Positions 1 through 7,076 are shown, numbered from the stretch's first letter. The stretch is DNA of 40,363 nt from Fusibacter sp. A1 (GCF_004125825.1 NZ_QQWI01000010.1:1-40363); one strand, 5' to 3'. Translations and numbers: made by a program. The notes: generated from the sequence alone by a model not told the origin.

Positions 1-59
1 TCATTTATATGTTTATTCAATACCTTGTCTTTGAATGAAACTTTATAATGTAGACTCAT
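1..59 (-). CDS. Partial small ORF, probable IS3-family transposase OrfA (N-terminus only)
   Basis: On the minus strand an ATG (59-57) follows a good GGAG ribosome site and opens a frame that runs off the left edge. Only 19 residues are visible, beginning MSLHYKVSFKDKVLN. A short basic start of this kind resembles the HTH-bearing OrfA of IS3-family elements. The upstream sequence (about 86-127) reads outward as an IS150-group-like terminus, which supports the call. Too little is present for a family assignment from the protein alone; another small DNA-binding protein is possible. Confidence 0.45.
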   Translation of the reverse strand, partial: MSLHYKVSFKDKVLNKHIN

Positions 60-127
60 GATGTTCTCCTTTTCCATATATGATATATGGCTCAGCTTAT
101 CATGTCTACTTAAATGGGTTCACTTCA
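60..127 (-). mobile_element. Probable left terminus of an IS3/IS150-group insertion sequence
   Basis: Read on the minus strand, this segment starts TGAAGTGAACCCATTTAAG and continues with GTAGACA, then a small palindrome (near 76-91) and the start of the ORF at 59. The TG...CCC...GTAGACA arrangement resembles terminal inverted repeats of IS150-group elements. The other end lies outside the window, so the boundary near 127 is an estimate. Confidence 0.45.
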
Positions 128-252
128 TCGGAACGGTGGCTCAAAATGGTCCGGAATATGCACTTACACAGAAATTAACAAATACTTGGTAAAAAGCAGA
201 TGGTAGTTAATCGACTTGTAATGCTTGATTCAAGTTACATGAAATAGCAGAC

Positions 253-338
253 TTGACCAAGTGGTCAAGGTGTGGTAATATTATAGTATGACCAACTGGT
301 CAAGGTGTGGTAATATTATAGTATGACCAACTGGTCAA
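253..338 (+). promoter_or_regulatory. Three tandem TetR-type operators overlapping a sigma-A promoter
   Basis: Near-palindromes of the form TGACCA(A)(G/C)TGGTCAA occur at 253-268, 288-303 and 323-338, spaced exactly 35 bp apart. The intervening DNA is also duplicated, with one mismatch per 35-bp unit. The first operator supplies a consensus -35, TTGACC (253-258), then a 17-bp spacer and TAATAT (276-281). The second unit repeats the arrangement with ATGACC and TAATAT (311-316). Bound repressor would cover the -35 box. The likely repressor is the TetR protein at 2080-2709 in the same operon; that link is inferred from position. Confidence 0.8.
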
Positions 339-355
339 GGTTAGGAGGTAATACT

Positions 356-1231
356 ATGACAATTGTAAAATTAGAAAATTTGACAAAGTATTATGGAAAA
401 AATAAAGGAATCGAGAATGTTTCTTTTGAAATTGGAGAAGGTGAAGTTTTTGGATTTATTGGTCCAAATGGAGCAGGAAAGTCAACGACCATTAGAACAC
501 TCTTGGGTTTTATTAAACCGACAAGTGGGTCAGCAACCATCCTTGGAAGAGATATAAGTTTGAATTTAAATGATGCGAAAATGAATTTAGGATACTTACC
601 TTCAGAAGTAGCTTACTATGATGACATGAATGCATTGCAATTACTTAGATATTCCGGAAAGTTTTATAAAAAGAATTTTGATGCTAGAATTCATGAATTA
701 GCAGCCTACTTCGAGTTAGACCTAAAAAGAAAGATAGAAGACTTATCTTATGGAAATCGTAAGAAGGTAGGCATTATACAATCGTTGTTACACAGTCCAA
801 GATTATTAATTCTGGATGAACCAACAGGAGGTCTTGATCCTCTTATTCAAAGCAGATTTTTTGATTTATTAGACAAGGAAAGAAAAAATGGCACAACAAT
901 TTTCTTTTCTTCACATATATTAAGTGAAGTTCAAAGGATGTGTGACCGAATTGGTATTATCAAAGAAGGCGAATTAATTAAAGTTGAAAAATTAGCAGAT
1001 ATGCAAAAAGTAAGATATAAAAAAATAGGGATAGAATTAGATCGATTACCTGAGATAACCATTTTTGACAACATTTCAACTAAAGAGTTATCCATTAAGG
1101 GCAACAGGGTTGATTTTTTGTACTCTGGTGAAATGCATGATTTATTACAAGGTATTTCAAAAATTGGTGTAAAAAACTTATGGGTTGAGGATCCTAATTT
1201 AGAAGAAATATTCATGCACTATTATCAGTAG
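356..1231 (+). CDS. ABC transporter ATP-binding protein (ABC-2 exporter type)
   Basis: The 291-residue ATPase has Walker A GPNGAGKS, a degenerate signature region (LSYGNRKKVG), Walker B LLILDEPTGGLD and the switch histidine in FFSSHILSE. This is the layout of single-domain ATPases of drug, bacteriocin or sodium exporters. An in-frame ATG at 323 lies inside an operator. The start at 356 is preferred because AGGAGG (343-348) sits 7 nt upstream. The next gene begins within 14 nt and encodes the cognate permease, so the pair probably forms an efflux pump in the cytoplasmic membrane. The substrate cannot be read from sequence. Expression is probably under the operators just upstream. Confidence 0.9.
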   Translation: MTIVKLENLTKYYGKNKGIENVSFEIGEGEVFGFIGPNGAGKSTTIRTLLGFIKPTSGSATILGRDISLNLNDAKMNLGYLPSEVAYYDDMNALQLLRYSGKFYKKNFDARIHELAAYFELDLKRKIEDLSYGNRKKVGIIQSLLHSPRLLILDEPTGGLDPLIQSRFFDLLDKERKNGTTIFFSSHILSEVQRMCDRIGIIKEGELIKVEKLADMQKVRYKKIGIELDRLPEITIFDNISTKELSIKGNRVDFLYSGEMHDLLQGISKIGVKNLWVEDPNLEEIFMHYYQ

Positions 1232-1244
1232 AAAGGTGGATGTT

Positions 1245-2042
1245 ATGATTTTATTACAGAGAGAATTAAAGGCGAATTTAAGAGGTATTATCATATGGAT
1301 GATTGTGTGTGGTGGCGTTATGACTATGTCGCTGTCTATGTTTCCTTCCTTTGCTAAACAAGGTGATTATCTTGCAGAAGTGCTAGCTAGTTTTCCAGAG
1401 GAAATGTTAGCAGCAATAAATGCAAGTAGTATTGATTTTACTAACGTGCTAGATTATTTTGGCTACATTTATCAATATGTATTACTTGCAGTTGGGATTA
1501 TGTCAATGATGTTGGGTGTTAGCGTATTATCAAAAGAAGAAGGTGAAAAGACGATTGAATTTTTGAATGCAAAACCAATGACAAGAAGTACTATCGTAAC
1601 TGAAAAGATTCTTTTTGTATTAACGCAGATAGTGTGTGTCAGTGCTTTTTTATCTTTTATGGGTTATGTATTAACTAATGGATTTAATGATGGCAGAATT
1701 GCGTTAGAACCATTCATTTATGTGTTCTTAGGTACGATTCTAATAGGTACAATTTTTGCATCTATAGGATTGGTCATATCTGTATTCGTTATAAAAACAA
1801 AAAGATACATTCCCATTGCATTAGGAATGGTGTTTACAATGTATTTCATGTCTATGATGGTTGCTGTTAGCGATAAGTTAAGTGGATTAAAGTATATTAG
1901 TCCCTTTAGTTTATTCAATATAGGTGACTTAATTAATACATTAAGTATAGATTATGAAAATTTACTGATTGCTCTGACACTAATCATTGGATTGGTAACT
2001 ACTACTTATATATTATATAATAGAAAGGATTTTTATACTTAG
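1245..2042 (+). CDS. ABC-2 type transporter permease
   Basis: A 265-residue, very hydrophobic protein with about six membrane segments. It has the usual ABC-2 permease pattern: an N-terminal helix after a basic start, a loop containing KEEGEKTIEFLNAKPMTRS, then paired helices to the C-terminus. That loop is typical of permeases that partner single-domain ATPases. An in-frame GTG at 1236 is possible, but AAGGTGG (1233-1239) is placed 5 nt before ATG 1245. It follows the ATPase by 13 nt and precedes the TetR gene, so it is the membrane half of the exporter. Confidence 0.88.
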   Translation: MILLQRELKANLRGIIIWMIVCGGVMTMSLSMFPSFAKQGDYLAEVLASFPEEMLAAINASSIDFTNVLDYFGYIYQYVLLAVGIMSMMLGVSVLSKEEGEKTIEFLNAKPMTRSTIVTEKILFVLTQIVCVSAFLSFMGYVLTNGFNDGRIALEPFIYVFLGTILIGTIFASIGLVISVFVIKTKRYIPIALGMVFTMYFMSMMVAVSDKLSGLKYISPFSLFNIGDLINTLSIDYENLLIALTLIIGLVTTTYILYNRKDFYT

Positions 2043-2079
2043 AAAAATTAACGCATTTTGATGATTAAGAAGGTAGAAT

Positions 2080-2709
2080 ATGAAATTAGAAGGCATTGAG
2101 CAAGATATTAAAACGAGAATAATTCAAGCTTTAATTGATGAGTATTCAAAAAATGGTTATTCCGGTGCTTCTACAAATATGATTGTTAAACAAGCAGGAA
2201 TTTCAAAGGGATCCTTATTTAATTATATAGGAAATAAAGAAGAGCAGTATATATTTATCGTTGATTATGTAATGCAATTCTTTATTGAAACATTATCAAA
2301 ATCTATGATAGATATTCAGTTGCCAGGTGATTACTTTGATCAACTATTACTAAAGAGTCAAATTAAATTGCAATTAGCTTTAGAATATCCCAAAGAGTAT
2401 AAATTATTACTAGATGCATATTTAGAACCTGCTGAAGAAGTGAAGAAGTATATGGCAAGTCAATACGCCATATTTTCAAAAACAACAATGCTTAAAGGTA
2501 GTGAGAACTTCGATGCAAAGTTATTAAAAACACCTGAAGATAAGGAAAAACTGATAGAGATAGTATTTCACTTGATTTCAGGGTATTCAGATAGTTATAT
2601 TAAGAATTGTGATACATTGACGATTGAAGCTATTCCGGGCGCGCTTGAAGAAATGACAAGAGAATTGGATACTTACTTTAAAGCATTGAAAAGGGCATTC
2701 TTTAAATGA
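2080..2709 (+). CDS. TetR/AcrR family transcriptional regulator
   Basis: This 209-residue protein has an N-terminal TetR helix-turn-helix (about residues 8-55). The core reads YSGASTNMIVKQAGISKGSLFNYIGNK in sense, with the family's Y(S)GAST...AGISKGSLF...Y signature split over that stretch. The C-terminal 150 residues form a divergent helical ligand domain. It lies 37 nt after the permease. The three operators upstream of the operon are the obvious autoregulatory target, so a ligand exported by the pump may relieve repression. Both the ligand and the binding are inferences. Confidence 0.88.
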   Translation: MKLEGIEQDIKTRIIQALIDEYSKNGYSGASTNMIVKQAGISKGSLFNYIGNKEEQYIFIVDYVMQFFIETLSKSMIDIQLPGDYFDQLLLKSQIKLQLALEYPKEYKLLLDAYLEPAEEVKKYMASQYAIFSKTTMLKGSENFDAKLLKTPEDKEKLIEIVFHLISGYSDSYIKNCDTLTIEAIPGALEEMTRELDTYFKALKRAFFK

Positions 2710-2733
2710 AAAAGCATATGAGGAGTGAATTAT

Positions 2734-3567
2734 ATGAATATAGTAGAAACCATTAATAATCGGTTATCGACAAGAAGTTTTAAAACAGAATCCATAGGAT
2801 ATGAGTTATTGGAGAAGATAAGAAAGTATTCAGAAGAACTGGAAGTGCCATTTAATCACTCTGTTGAGATTTGTTGTTTTAAAGCAAGTCCATCAAAGAA
2901 GCTTTATACCGTGTTTAATGCACCAGAGGATAATATTGCATTCATAAGTGAGACTGATTATGTATCAATTTCTAAGGCTGGTTTTATAGGCGAATTGCTT
3001 ATATTGTATGCAACTAGCTTAGGTATATCCACCTGTTGGTATGGTCATTATCATTTAGGGGAATTAGAACAAAACATGCCTCATCTTGGTGTTCATAAAG
3101 GCGTTGGAAATAAAAAGTTTGGTTATGGAAAAGGACCTGTGGAAGGGCGAAGAACAATATGTATCTCGCCACTAGCTTACTGGAATCCAAATGGATTGAG
3201 GCTGCTAGATAGAATACAAAAACAACGAATTAGTTATAATAGAAAACCAATTGAAGAATTATTGGTTGGAGAATTATCAAAAGAGGATATATCTCCAAAA
3301 ATTCTTTTCGCACTAGATTTAGCACGAAAAGCGCCATCGGCAGGTAATGGTCAATTTTGGCGGTTTGAGGTAATGGAAAATCAAAAAAAAATTACTGTAG
3401 CTATGCCGATTGGTTATAAACATATTAAGTGGGAACATCCCAATGTGGATATTGGAATTGCAGCCTGTCATTTATGGTTGGGATTATTAGAACAAGGAAT
3501 CACTAGTAATATTACTGTTCATGAAGATCAGGGACGAGCTGTTTGGACATTTGATTTAGACATGTAA
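2734..3567 (+). CDS. Nitroreductase-like protein (TM1586-type, two half-domains)
   Basis: The 277-residue protein begins with the nitroreductase signature NNRLSTRSFK. It has a second half with LARKAPSAGNGQFWRFEV, matching the R(x)APSA(x)NxQ(P)W motif that binds FMN in this superfamily. Length and the degenerate first half fit the putative TM nitroreductase family (PF14512 type). GTG 2725 is in frame, but AGGAG (2721-2725) is 8 nt before ATG 2734, so the ATG is chosen. It is the last gene of the TetR/ABC operon, followed by a terminator. A paralogue of identical length lies at 30811-31644. The substrate is unknown. Confidence 0.8.
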   Translation: MNIVETINNRLSTRSFKTESIGYELLEKIRKYSEELEVPFNHSVEICCFKASPSKKLYTVFNAPEDNIAFISETDYVSISKAGFIGELLILYATSLGISTCWYGHYHLGELEQNMPHLGVHKGVGNKKFGYGKGPVEGRRTICISPLAYWNPNGLRLLDRIQKQRISYNRKPIEELLVGELSKEDISPKILFALDLARKAPSAGNGQFWRFEVMENQKKITVAMPIGYKHIKWEHPNVDIGIAACHLWLGLLEQGITSNITVHEDQGRAVWTFDLDM

Positions 3568-3610
3568 AGACGCTAATAGTCTTCAAGCGTACCTGTAATT
3601 GAATTTGATG

Positions 3611-3645
3611 CAGCTTAGATTGTTTCTCTAGGCTGTATTTTTTAT
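3611..3645 (+). terminator. Rho-independent terminator after the TetR/ABC/nitroreductase operon
   Basis: The hairpin pairs CAGCTTAGA (3611-3619) with TCTAGGCTG (3627-3635), with one G-T pair, and is followed by TATTTTTTAT. It lies 44 nt after the nitroreductase stop. Confidence 0.8.
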
Positions 3646-3646
3646 A

Positions 3647-3674
3647 GCCTCCCCGTGTCAGTCATACACAGCCA
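3647..3674 (+). repeat. Dispersed 28-nt repeat, copy 1
   Basis: The segment starts GCCTCCCCGTGTCAGTCATA and matches 4338-4365 at 26 of 28 positions. Neither copy lies inside a recognisable gene. The second copy sits exactly where a barstar-like reading frame is cut off, so the repeat marks a rearrangement breakpoint there. Confidence 0.7.
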
Positions 3675-3741
3675 CACTTACTATAAAGGTCTGTCACCAA
3701 CAGGCTTACCTCCTATCCGGTACTCGTGGTAAGACACGCAA

Positions 3742-3766
3742 AAAAAGACCTCACCAAGGTCTTTTT
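3742..3766. terminator. Bidirectional terminator between convergent units
   Basis: A perfect hairpin pairs AAAAAGACCT with AGGTCTTTTT around the loop CACCA. A-runs and T-runs flank it on either side, so it can work in both directions. It lies 11 nt beyond the stop of the minus-strand DUF1858 gene. Confidence 0.85.
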
Positions 3767-3777
3767 CACTTCAAATC

Positions 3778-3999
3778 CTATTCGATTTCAAAACCCTTCT
3801 CTTTAAAAACAGCTTTTACTTTCTCCCAATCGATGTTACGGAGCTTCGCTCCCTTTTCCAGACTGACAGTTCTACCGATCGTATGCACTATACCCGGACG
3901 GAGTATGTGAGAAAAGCCTAGACCGACCATGACTTCGATGACTTCCGGGTGGGCTTTCGTAATTTCATAAACATTATTTGTTGCTTTGATTTTTGTCAT
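3778..3999 (-). CDS. DUF1858 domain-containing protein
   Basis: A 73-residue protein made only of a DUF1858-type domain (PF08984). It has the early pattern NNVYEITKAHPEVIEVMVGLGF, read in parts, and the late GAKLRNIDWEKVKAVFKEKGFEIE core. The family is small, cytoplasmic and common in anaerobes. Its function is not established, and it is often fused to or near redox and nitrosative-stress proteins. GGAG lies just before the ATG. A perfect 21-bp inverted repeat lies 23 nt upstream of the start, suggesting dedicated control. The gene is monocistronic, with a shared terminator downstream. Confidence 0.8.
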   Translation of the reverse strand: MTKIKATNNVYEITKAHPEVIEVMVGLGFSHILRPGIVHTIGRTVSLEKGAKLRNIDWEKVKAVFKEKGFEIE

Positions 4000-4021
4000 A
4001 TTGGTTCTCCTTTACGAAATC

Positions 4022-4042
4022 AATTGATATTACTTATCAATT
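4022..4042 (-). promoter_or_regulatory. Perfect inverted repeat (operator candidate) upstream of the DUF1858 gene
   Basis: AATTGATA (4022-4029) and TATCAATT (4035-4042) are exact inverted arms around a 5-bp spacer. On the minus strand TAATAT within the site could serve as a -10. It resembles CRP/FNR-type sites (TTGAT...ATCAA), but the spacing between half-sites is 7 rather than the FNR 4, so the regulator is uncertain. Confidence 0.6.
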
Positions 4043-4160
4043 ACCCTTTGACGGAAATCCTAATCATACATTTGTTTTTGTGTCCCTACAGAGGGATGCG
4101 ATGACCAGCACGTTCAAGAGTTCAGTTATGAGATAGATACAATTGATTAAAAGAGTTGGC

Positions 4161-4340
4161 TTAAGTCCTCTCCTTATAGATATCGATAAAACCTTCAATA
4201 AATTGCTGTTCAAAATGATTCAGTTCAGATTTTATTTTTTTTATATATCCCATTTGGATCATTATTGGAGGTCCGAATGGGATCTTTTTTAGCTTTAATC
4301 CATACAGATCCCATAGAGTATTCAAATTCTGATAAAAGCC
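4161..4340 (-). pseudogene. Barstar-like protein, C-terminal fragment
   Basis: On the minus strand an open frame without a start codon reads FYQNLNTLWDLYGLKLKK, then about 40 further residues ending IYKERT and a TAA at 4163-4161. FYxNLxTLWD matches the (Y/F)YGxNLDALWD hallmark of barstar-family ribonuclease inhibitors. The following strand-helix pattern (IPFGPPIMIQMG..., then FEQQFIEGFIDIYKE) also fits the family C-terminus. The N-terminal third is missing. Homology stops at 4338, exactly where the 28-nt repeat begins. No partner barnase-like toxin is visible nearby. The fragment is probably non-functional. Confidence 0.55.
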
Positions 4341-4365
4341 TCACCGTGTCAGTCATACTCAGCCA
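4338..4365 (+). repeat. Dispersed 28-nt repeat, copy 2
   Basis: The segment starts GCCTCACCGTGTCAGTCATA and differs from 3647-3674 at two positions. It abuts the truncated barstar-like frame on its left and a strong hairpin on its right. Confidence 0.7.
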
Positions 4366-4366
4366 T

Positions 4367-4399
4367 GAGCCACCGTTCAATTGGAACGGTGGCTCTTTT
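4367..4399 (+). terminator. Strong palindrome with T-tail (terminator-like)
   Basis: GAGCCACCGTTC (4367-4378) pairs perfectly with GAACGGTGGCTC (4384-4395) around a 5-nt loop, followed by TTTT. The right arm plus one base (GGAACGGTGGCTC) recurs at 130-142, next to the IS-like terminus, where the left arm is absent. It may belong to a repeated palindromic element rather than terminating a specific gene. Confidence 0.6.
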
Positions 4400-4722
4400 A
4401 GCAAGTATATGCACAATATGATGAATTACATGCTTACCGCGAGCTATCATCGTGATACACCTTACGAAGATCCATGCGTAAAATGGTAGTGGTTTACTAA
4501 TAATATGTGCTTATATAAGCCAATCTTTGTGTTTGAGTCGATATCTTGCTGAACCAAATGGAATGGGCATTAATTCATGCAGAAAATGCGACTGTACTGT
4601 ATAAGAATGCAATTAGCGTGGTTCGATATGAGACTATGAATATCAAGAAAAAATTTGAGAATTCCTATGCGATGCTGGTGAGTTAAAGAATAGTTGCCAT
4701 ATTAAATTTGAAAGGGGTCTAC
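4400..4722. other. Gene-poor stretch with one degraded-looking short frame
   Basis: No convincing gene lies here. The frame at 4558-4686 (+, 42 residues, MEWALIHAENATVLYKNAIS at the start) has no clear ribosome site. It is also open upstream to 4537, so it may be the tail of a lost gene. I do not recognise it. The surrounding DNA has the look of decayed sequence between the repeat region and the next gene. Confidence 0.4.
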
Positions 4723-4956
4723 ATGGTGAAAGTGGTTAAGCTATTAAGTATAATACTCTTCAACCTTGTTGCACTGATGATTCACCTATATACTTTTTTG
4801 TTTTATATTTATATTACAGCTGAAATTCCAGTTAGCTATACCGTACTTGAATGGAATCAACATCTACGCAATTTGGTTTTGTCTGGAATCCTACTATTCC
4901 TACAGGCGGCACTACTATTTTTGATTACCCAAAGAAAAAGAAAGCTCGGTAAATGA
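4723..4956 (+). CDS. Small membrane protein, two predicted helices, unknown function
   Basis: A 77-residue protein. A first hydrophobic helix spans about residues 5-32, a short polar loop follows (VLEWNQHLRN), and a second helix spans about residues 46-66. The basic tail RKRKLGK suggests both ends are cytoplasmic. AAAGGGG lies 6 nt before ATG 4723; the TTG at 4708 is less likely. No family is recognised. The gene stands alone, 190 nt before the next. Confidence 0.6.
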   Translation: MVKVVKLLSIILFNLVALMIHLYTFLFYIYITAEIPVSYTVLEWNQHLRNLVLSGILLFLQAALLFLITQRKRKLGK

Positions 4957-5145
4957 CCTTCTAATAACTATGATAAACAAGGTGCAAATTTTGGCCAATC
5001 GAGTGCTAAAAAGTATCCCATATCATGCGGTTTTCAACTTCAGCAGTTTAGTCAGCAAGGTTACGTCATTAAAACTAAACCATTAAGTCATAGGTTAAGG
5101 CGTGTTATAATTTTATTCGAGGTAGTATGGTAATAGGGGGATGAT

Positions 5146-5694
5146 ATGTCGAATGGCATAGTTGTGTTTGGTCTAAATGGTAGTGGAAAATCGACACTGG
5201 GAAGAGCGGTAGCGAATGCTCTGGAATATAAATTTATGGATATCGAGGATTATGTCTTTTTAGAGTCTGAGATACCATATACCAAGCAACGTTCAAGAGA
5301 AGAGTATTTGAGGTTGATGCAAAATGATATTAGAGAGCATGACAAGTTCGTTTTGTCAGCTGTAAAAGGCGACTTTGGAGATGAGATATCCTCAGCTTAT
5401 AGACTGGGTGTTTTCATAGATGTGCCATATGACATTAGAATTGAACGTGTGGAGCAAAGAATGATAAGTAAGTTCGGAGATAGGGTGAAATTCGGTGGGG
5501 ATATGTATGAATCGGAAGTGCAATTCCTTGACTTTGTTAAGACACGCAATGTTCTAAGTGTTGAAATGTGGTCGGAGACTTTGGAATGCCCAATCATTCG
5601 TGTTGATGGCACAAAAGAGATACTAGATAATGTTAAGTTGATTGAAAAGAGTTACTTAGATATGTTAGCTTGCAAGAATAGAGTTGAAAAATGA
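5146..5694 (+). CDS. P-loop nucleotide kinase-like protein (AAA/shikimate-kinase-like fold)
   Basis: The 182-residue cytoplasmic protein has Walker A GLNGSGKST (residues 9-17). An acidic DIEDY follows at the position where small kinases hold the acceptor substrate. RIERVEQRM is a plausible lid arginine region. Size and layout fit shikimate-kinase, adenylylate-kinase or cytidylate-kinase-like proteins usually annotated only as AAA family ATPase. AGGGGGATG precedes the ATG. It is monocistronic, with no neighbour that suggests a substrate. Confidence 0.7.
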   Translation: MSNGIVVFGLNGSGKSTLGRAVANALEYKFMDIEDYVFLESEIPYTKQRSREEYLRLMQNDIREHDKFVLSAVKGDFGDEISSAYRLGVFIDVPYDIRIERVEQRMISKFGDRVKFGGDMYESEVQFLDFVKTRNVLSVEMWSETLECPIIRVDGTKEILDNVKLIEKSYLDMLACKNRVEK

Positions 5695-5783
5695 GGTTTC
5701 CAAGTGCTTCATTCAATAATTGATTTAGTGTTAGAAATGAAGATCTGAGGAAATTGCCTAATTACATTCAAAAGGAGAATCAT

Positions 5784-5844
5784 AGTCTATCTAGTAGACT
5801 AGGGGAAAGGACAGGAATATGGAGGCACTATTCCACAGCTGTCC
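5784..5844 (+). promoter_or_regulatory. Two adjacent hairpins in the leader region before the I42-inhibitor gene
   Basis: AGTCT/AGACT (5784-5800) forms a small hairpin. GGACA + GGAATA (5809-5819) pairs with TATTCC + TGTCC (5829-5844), with a 5-nt bulge. Neither has a T-tail. They lie about 95-150 nt before the start at 5937. No known riboswitch class is recognised. Confidence 0.35.
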
Positions 5845-5936
5845 GAGGTGTGAAAAAAAAATCGAATGTCGGAACTTATTCCAAAGTTGTGCGTCTAATC
5901 TGTAGAAACTTATGAAAGACATATGGAGGAATACAC

Positions 5937-7019
5937 ATGAAAAGAATGATAAGCACATTTATGGTTGCAGCACTTTTAGTGACCGCCGCATCTGCGTTTG
6001 CGGATACAGGGAACACATCGGCACCGATGCCTGTTTTAATATCTGAACCAGTACCGACGCTTTATGACAACACTAGCTCAGTCAATTTTGACCTAGTGCA
6101 AGACAACGACGAGTTCACGATCATCTTGGATGAGAACATCACAACTGGCTATTCATGGATCTACACGATCAAAGACAAAGCACACGTCAGCTTTATCAGC
6201 GACAGTCAAGTCGGTGCTCAAACGGACCTGATCGGCGCAGGCGGCACACACGCATTTAAGTTCAAAGTAAACAGCGAAGGTGTTTCGACTATCACATTCG
6301 ACTACCAAAGACCTTGGGAAAACGGCAGTGTGGATACGTTGACAGTGTTAGTGTATAAAAACGGCGATACTGTAATTGTAGAAGAAGACAAGACGGTTTA
6401 CGCGCTCGATGGTGCTGTAACTACTGAAACGGCGGTTAAAGACGTGTTTTACAAAGAAGAGAAAATAGTGTCAGATGTCGATGCTCAAATCATCGACGGC
6501 GTGGTGATGGTTCCTTTAAGAAGCACGCTTGAAAAAATGGGTTACAAAGTAACATGGAACCAAGAGACAAGACGCGTGGAGATTCAACAAGGCGCGCAGT
6601 GGACATCGGTTGGAATTGGCGAAAACGCATACTTTAAAAACAGAATGGCACCGGCTCCACTAAGCGCGGCACCGGTTATTGTAAATGGCAGAACCCTTGT
6701 GCCAGCAGAATTCTTCTCAGTCATCCTTGGAAAGAACCTTATGGTCGAATCGGGTAACTTGTCATTCGACGATCAAGAAGCAGTCATCCATTCGGGGTAT
6801 GTCAAGGAGATCTCGACAGATGAAACAGGCATGACGACCATTACACTCACAAGTGACATGGATTCGGATGATATCATGTTACAGACCATCATCCACACGT
6901 CGAAGGCCTTTACTTTCTATCAAAAAGAGGTAATCGTCGGTGACTTTGTAAGTGTTGTGAGCGCGATGTTCATGACAATGAGCATTCCCGGTCAAACGAG
7001 TGGGTATCTGGTTTTCTAG
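5937..7019 (+). CDS. Secreted chagasin-type protease inhibitor (I42) with copper-amine-oxidase-like domain
   Basis: The 360-residue exported protein has a signal peptide (about 1-22, cleavage near SAFA). Residues about 48-140 form an inhibitor I42/chagasin domain, with all three loop motifs that enter cysteine-protease active sites: NITTGYSW (67-74), GAGG (100-103) and RPWE (125-128). Residues about 170-270 match the copper-amine-oxidase N-terminal stalk domain (VVMVPLRSTLEKMGYKVTW; later NGRTLVPAEFF), a common wall/surface module in Clostridia. The last 80 residues are unassigned. A GGAGG site precedes the ATG. Probable role: surface-held inhibitor of papain-like proteases. The enzyme inhibited is unknown. 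Confidence 0.8.
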   Translation: MKRMISTFMVAALLVTAASAFADTGNTSAPMPVLISEPVPTLYDNTSSVNFDLVQDNDEFTIILDENITTGYSWIYTIKDKAHVSFISDSQVGAQTDLIGAGGTHAFKFKVNSEGVSTITFDYQRPWENGSVDTLTVLVYKNGDTVIVEEDKTVYALDGAVTTETAVKDVFYKEEKIVSDVDAQIIDGVVMVPLRSTLEKMGYKVTWNQETRRVEIQQGAQWTSVGIGENAYFKNRMAPAPLSAAPVIVNGRTLVPAEFFSVILGKNLMVESGNLSFDDQEAVIHSGYVKEISTDETGMTTITLTSDMDSDDIMLQTIIHTSKAFTFYQKEVIVGDFVSVVSAMFMTMSIPGQTSGYLVF

Positions 7020-7050
7020 CTCACGAAAAATGAATAGTTATGAATCGAAG

Positions 7051-7076
7051 GCGGGTCTTGTACCCGTCTTTTTTTG
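7051..7076 (+). terminator. Rho-independent terminator after the I42-inhibitor gene
   Basis: GCGGGT and ACCCGT pair around CTTGT, followed by a run of seven T. It lies 31 nt after the stop. Confidence 0.85.

Noticed and set aside
253..340. CRISPR-like array from the 35-bp repeats
   Set aside because: The units are directly adjacent with no variable spacers, and the dyads and promoter boxes explain them.
323..355. Upstream in-frame start for the ABC ATPase at 323
   Set aside because: It lies within the third operator with no ribosome site, whereas AGGAGG precedes ATG 356.
4022..4042. Canonical FNR box
   Set aside because: FNR needs TTGAT-N4-ATCAA; here the same half-sites are 7 bp apart.
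4225..4489. Overlapping frames on both strands across the palindrome at 4367-4395
   Set aside because: They translate the inverted repeat itself and show no family features; the barstar-like signal is in a third frame.
5784..5844. Cyclic-di-GMP or other known riboswitch before the I42-inhibitor gene
   Set aside because: Hairpins exist, but no conserved core of any class I know could be matched.
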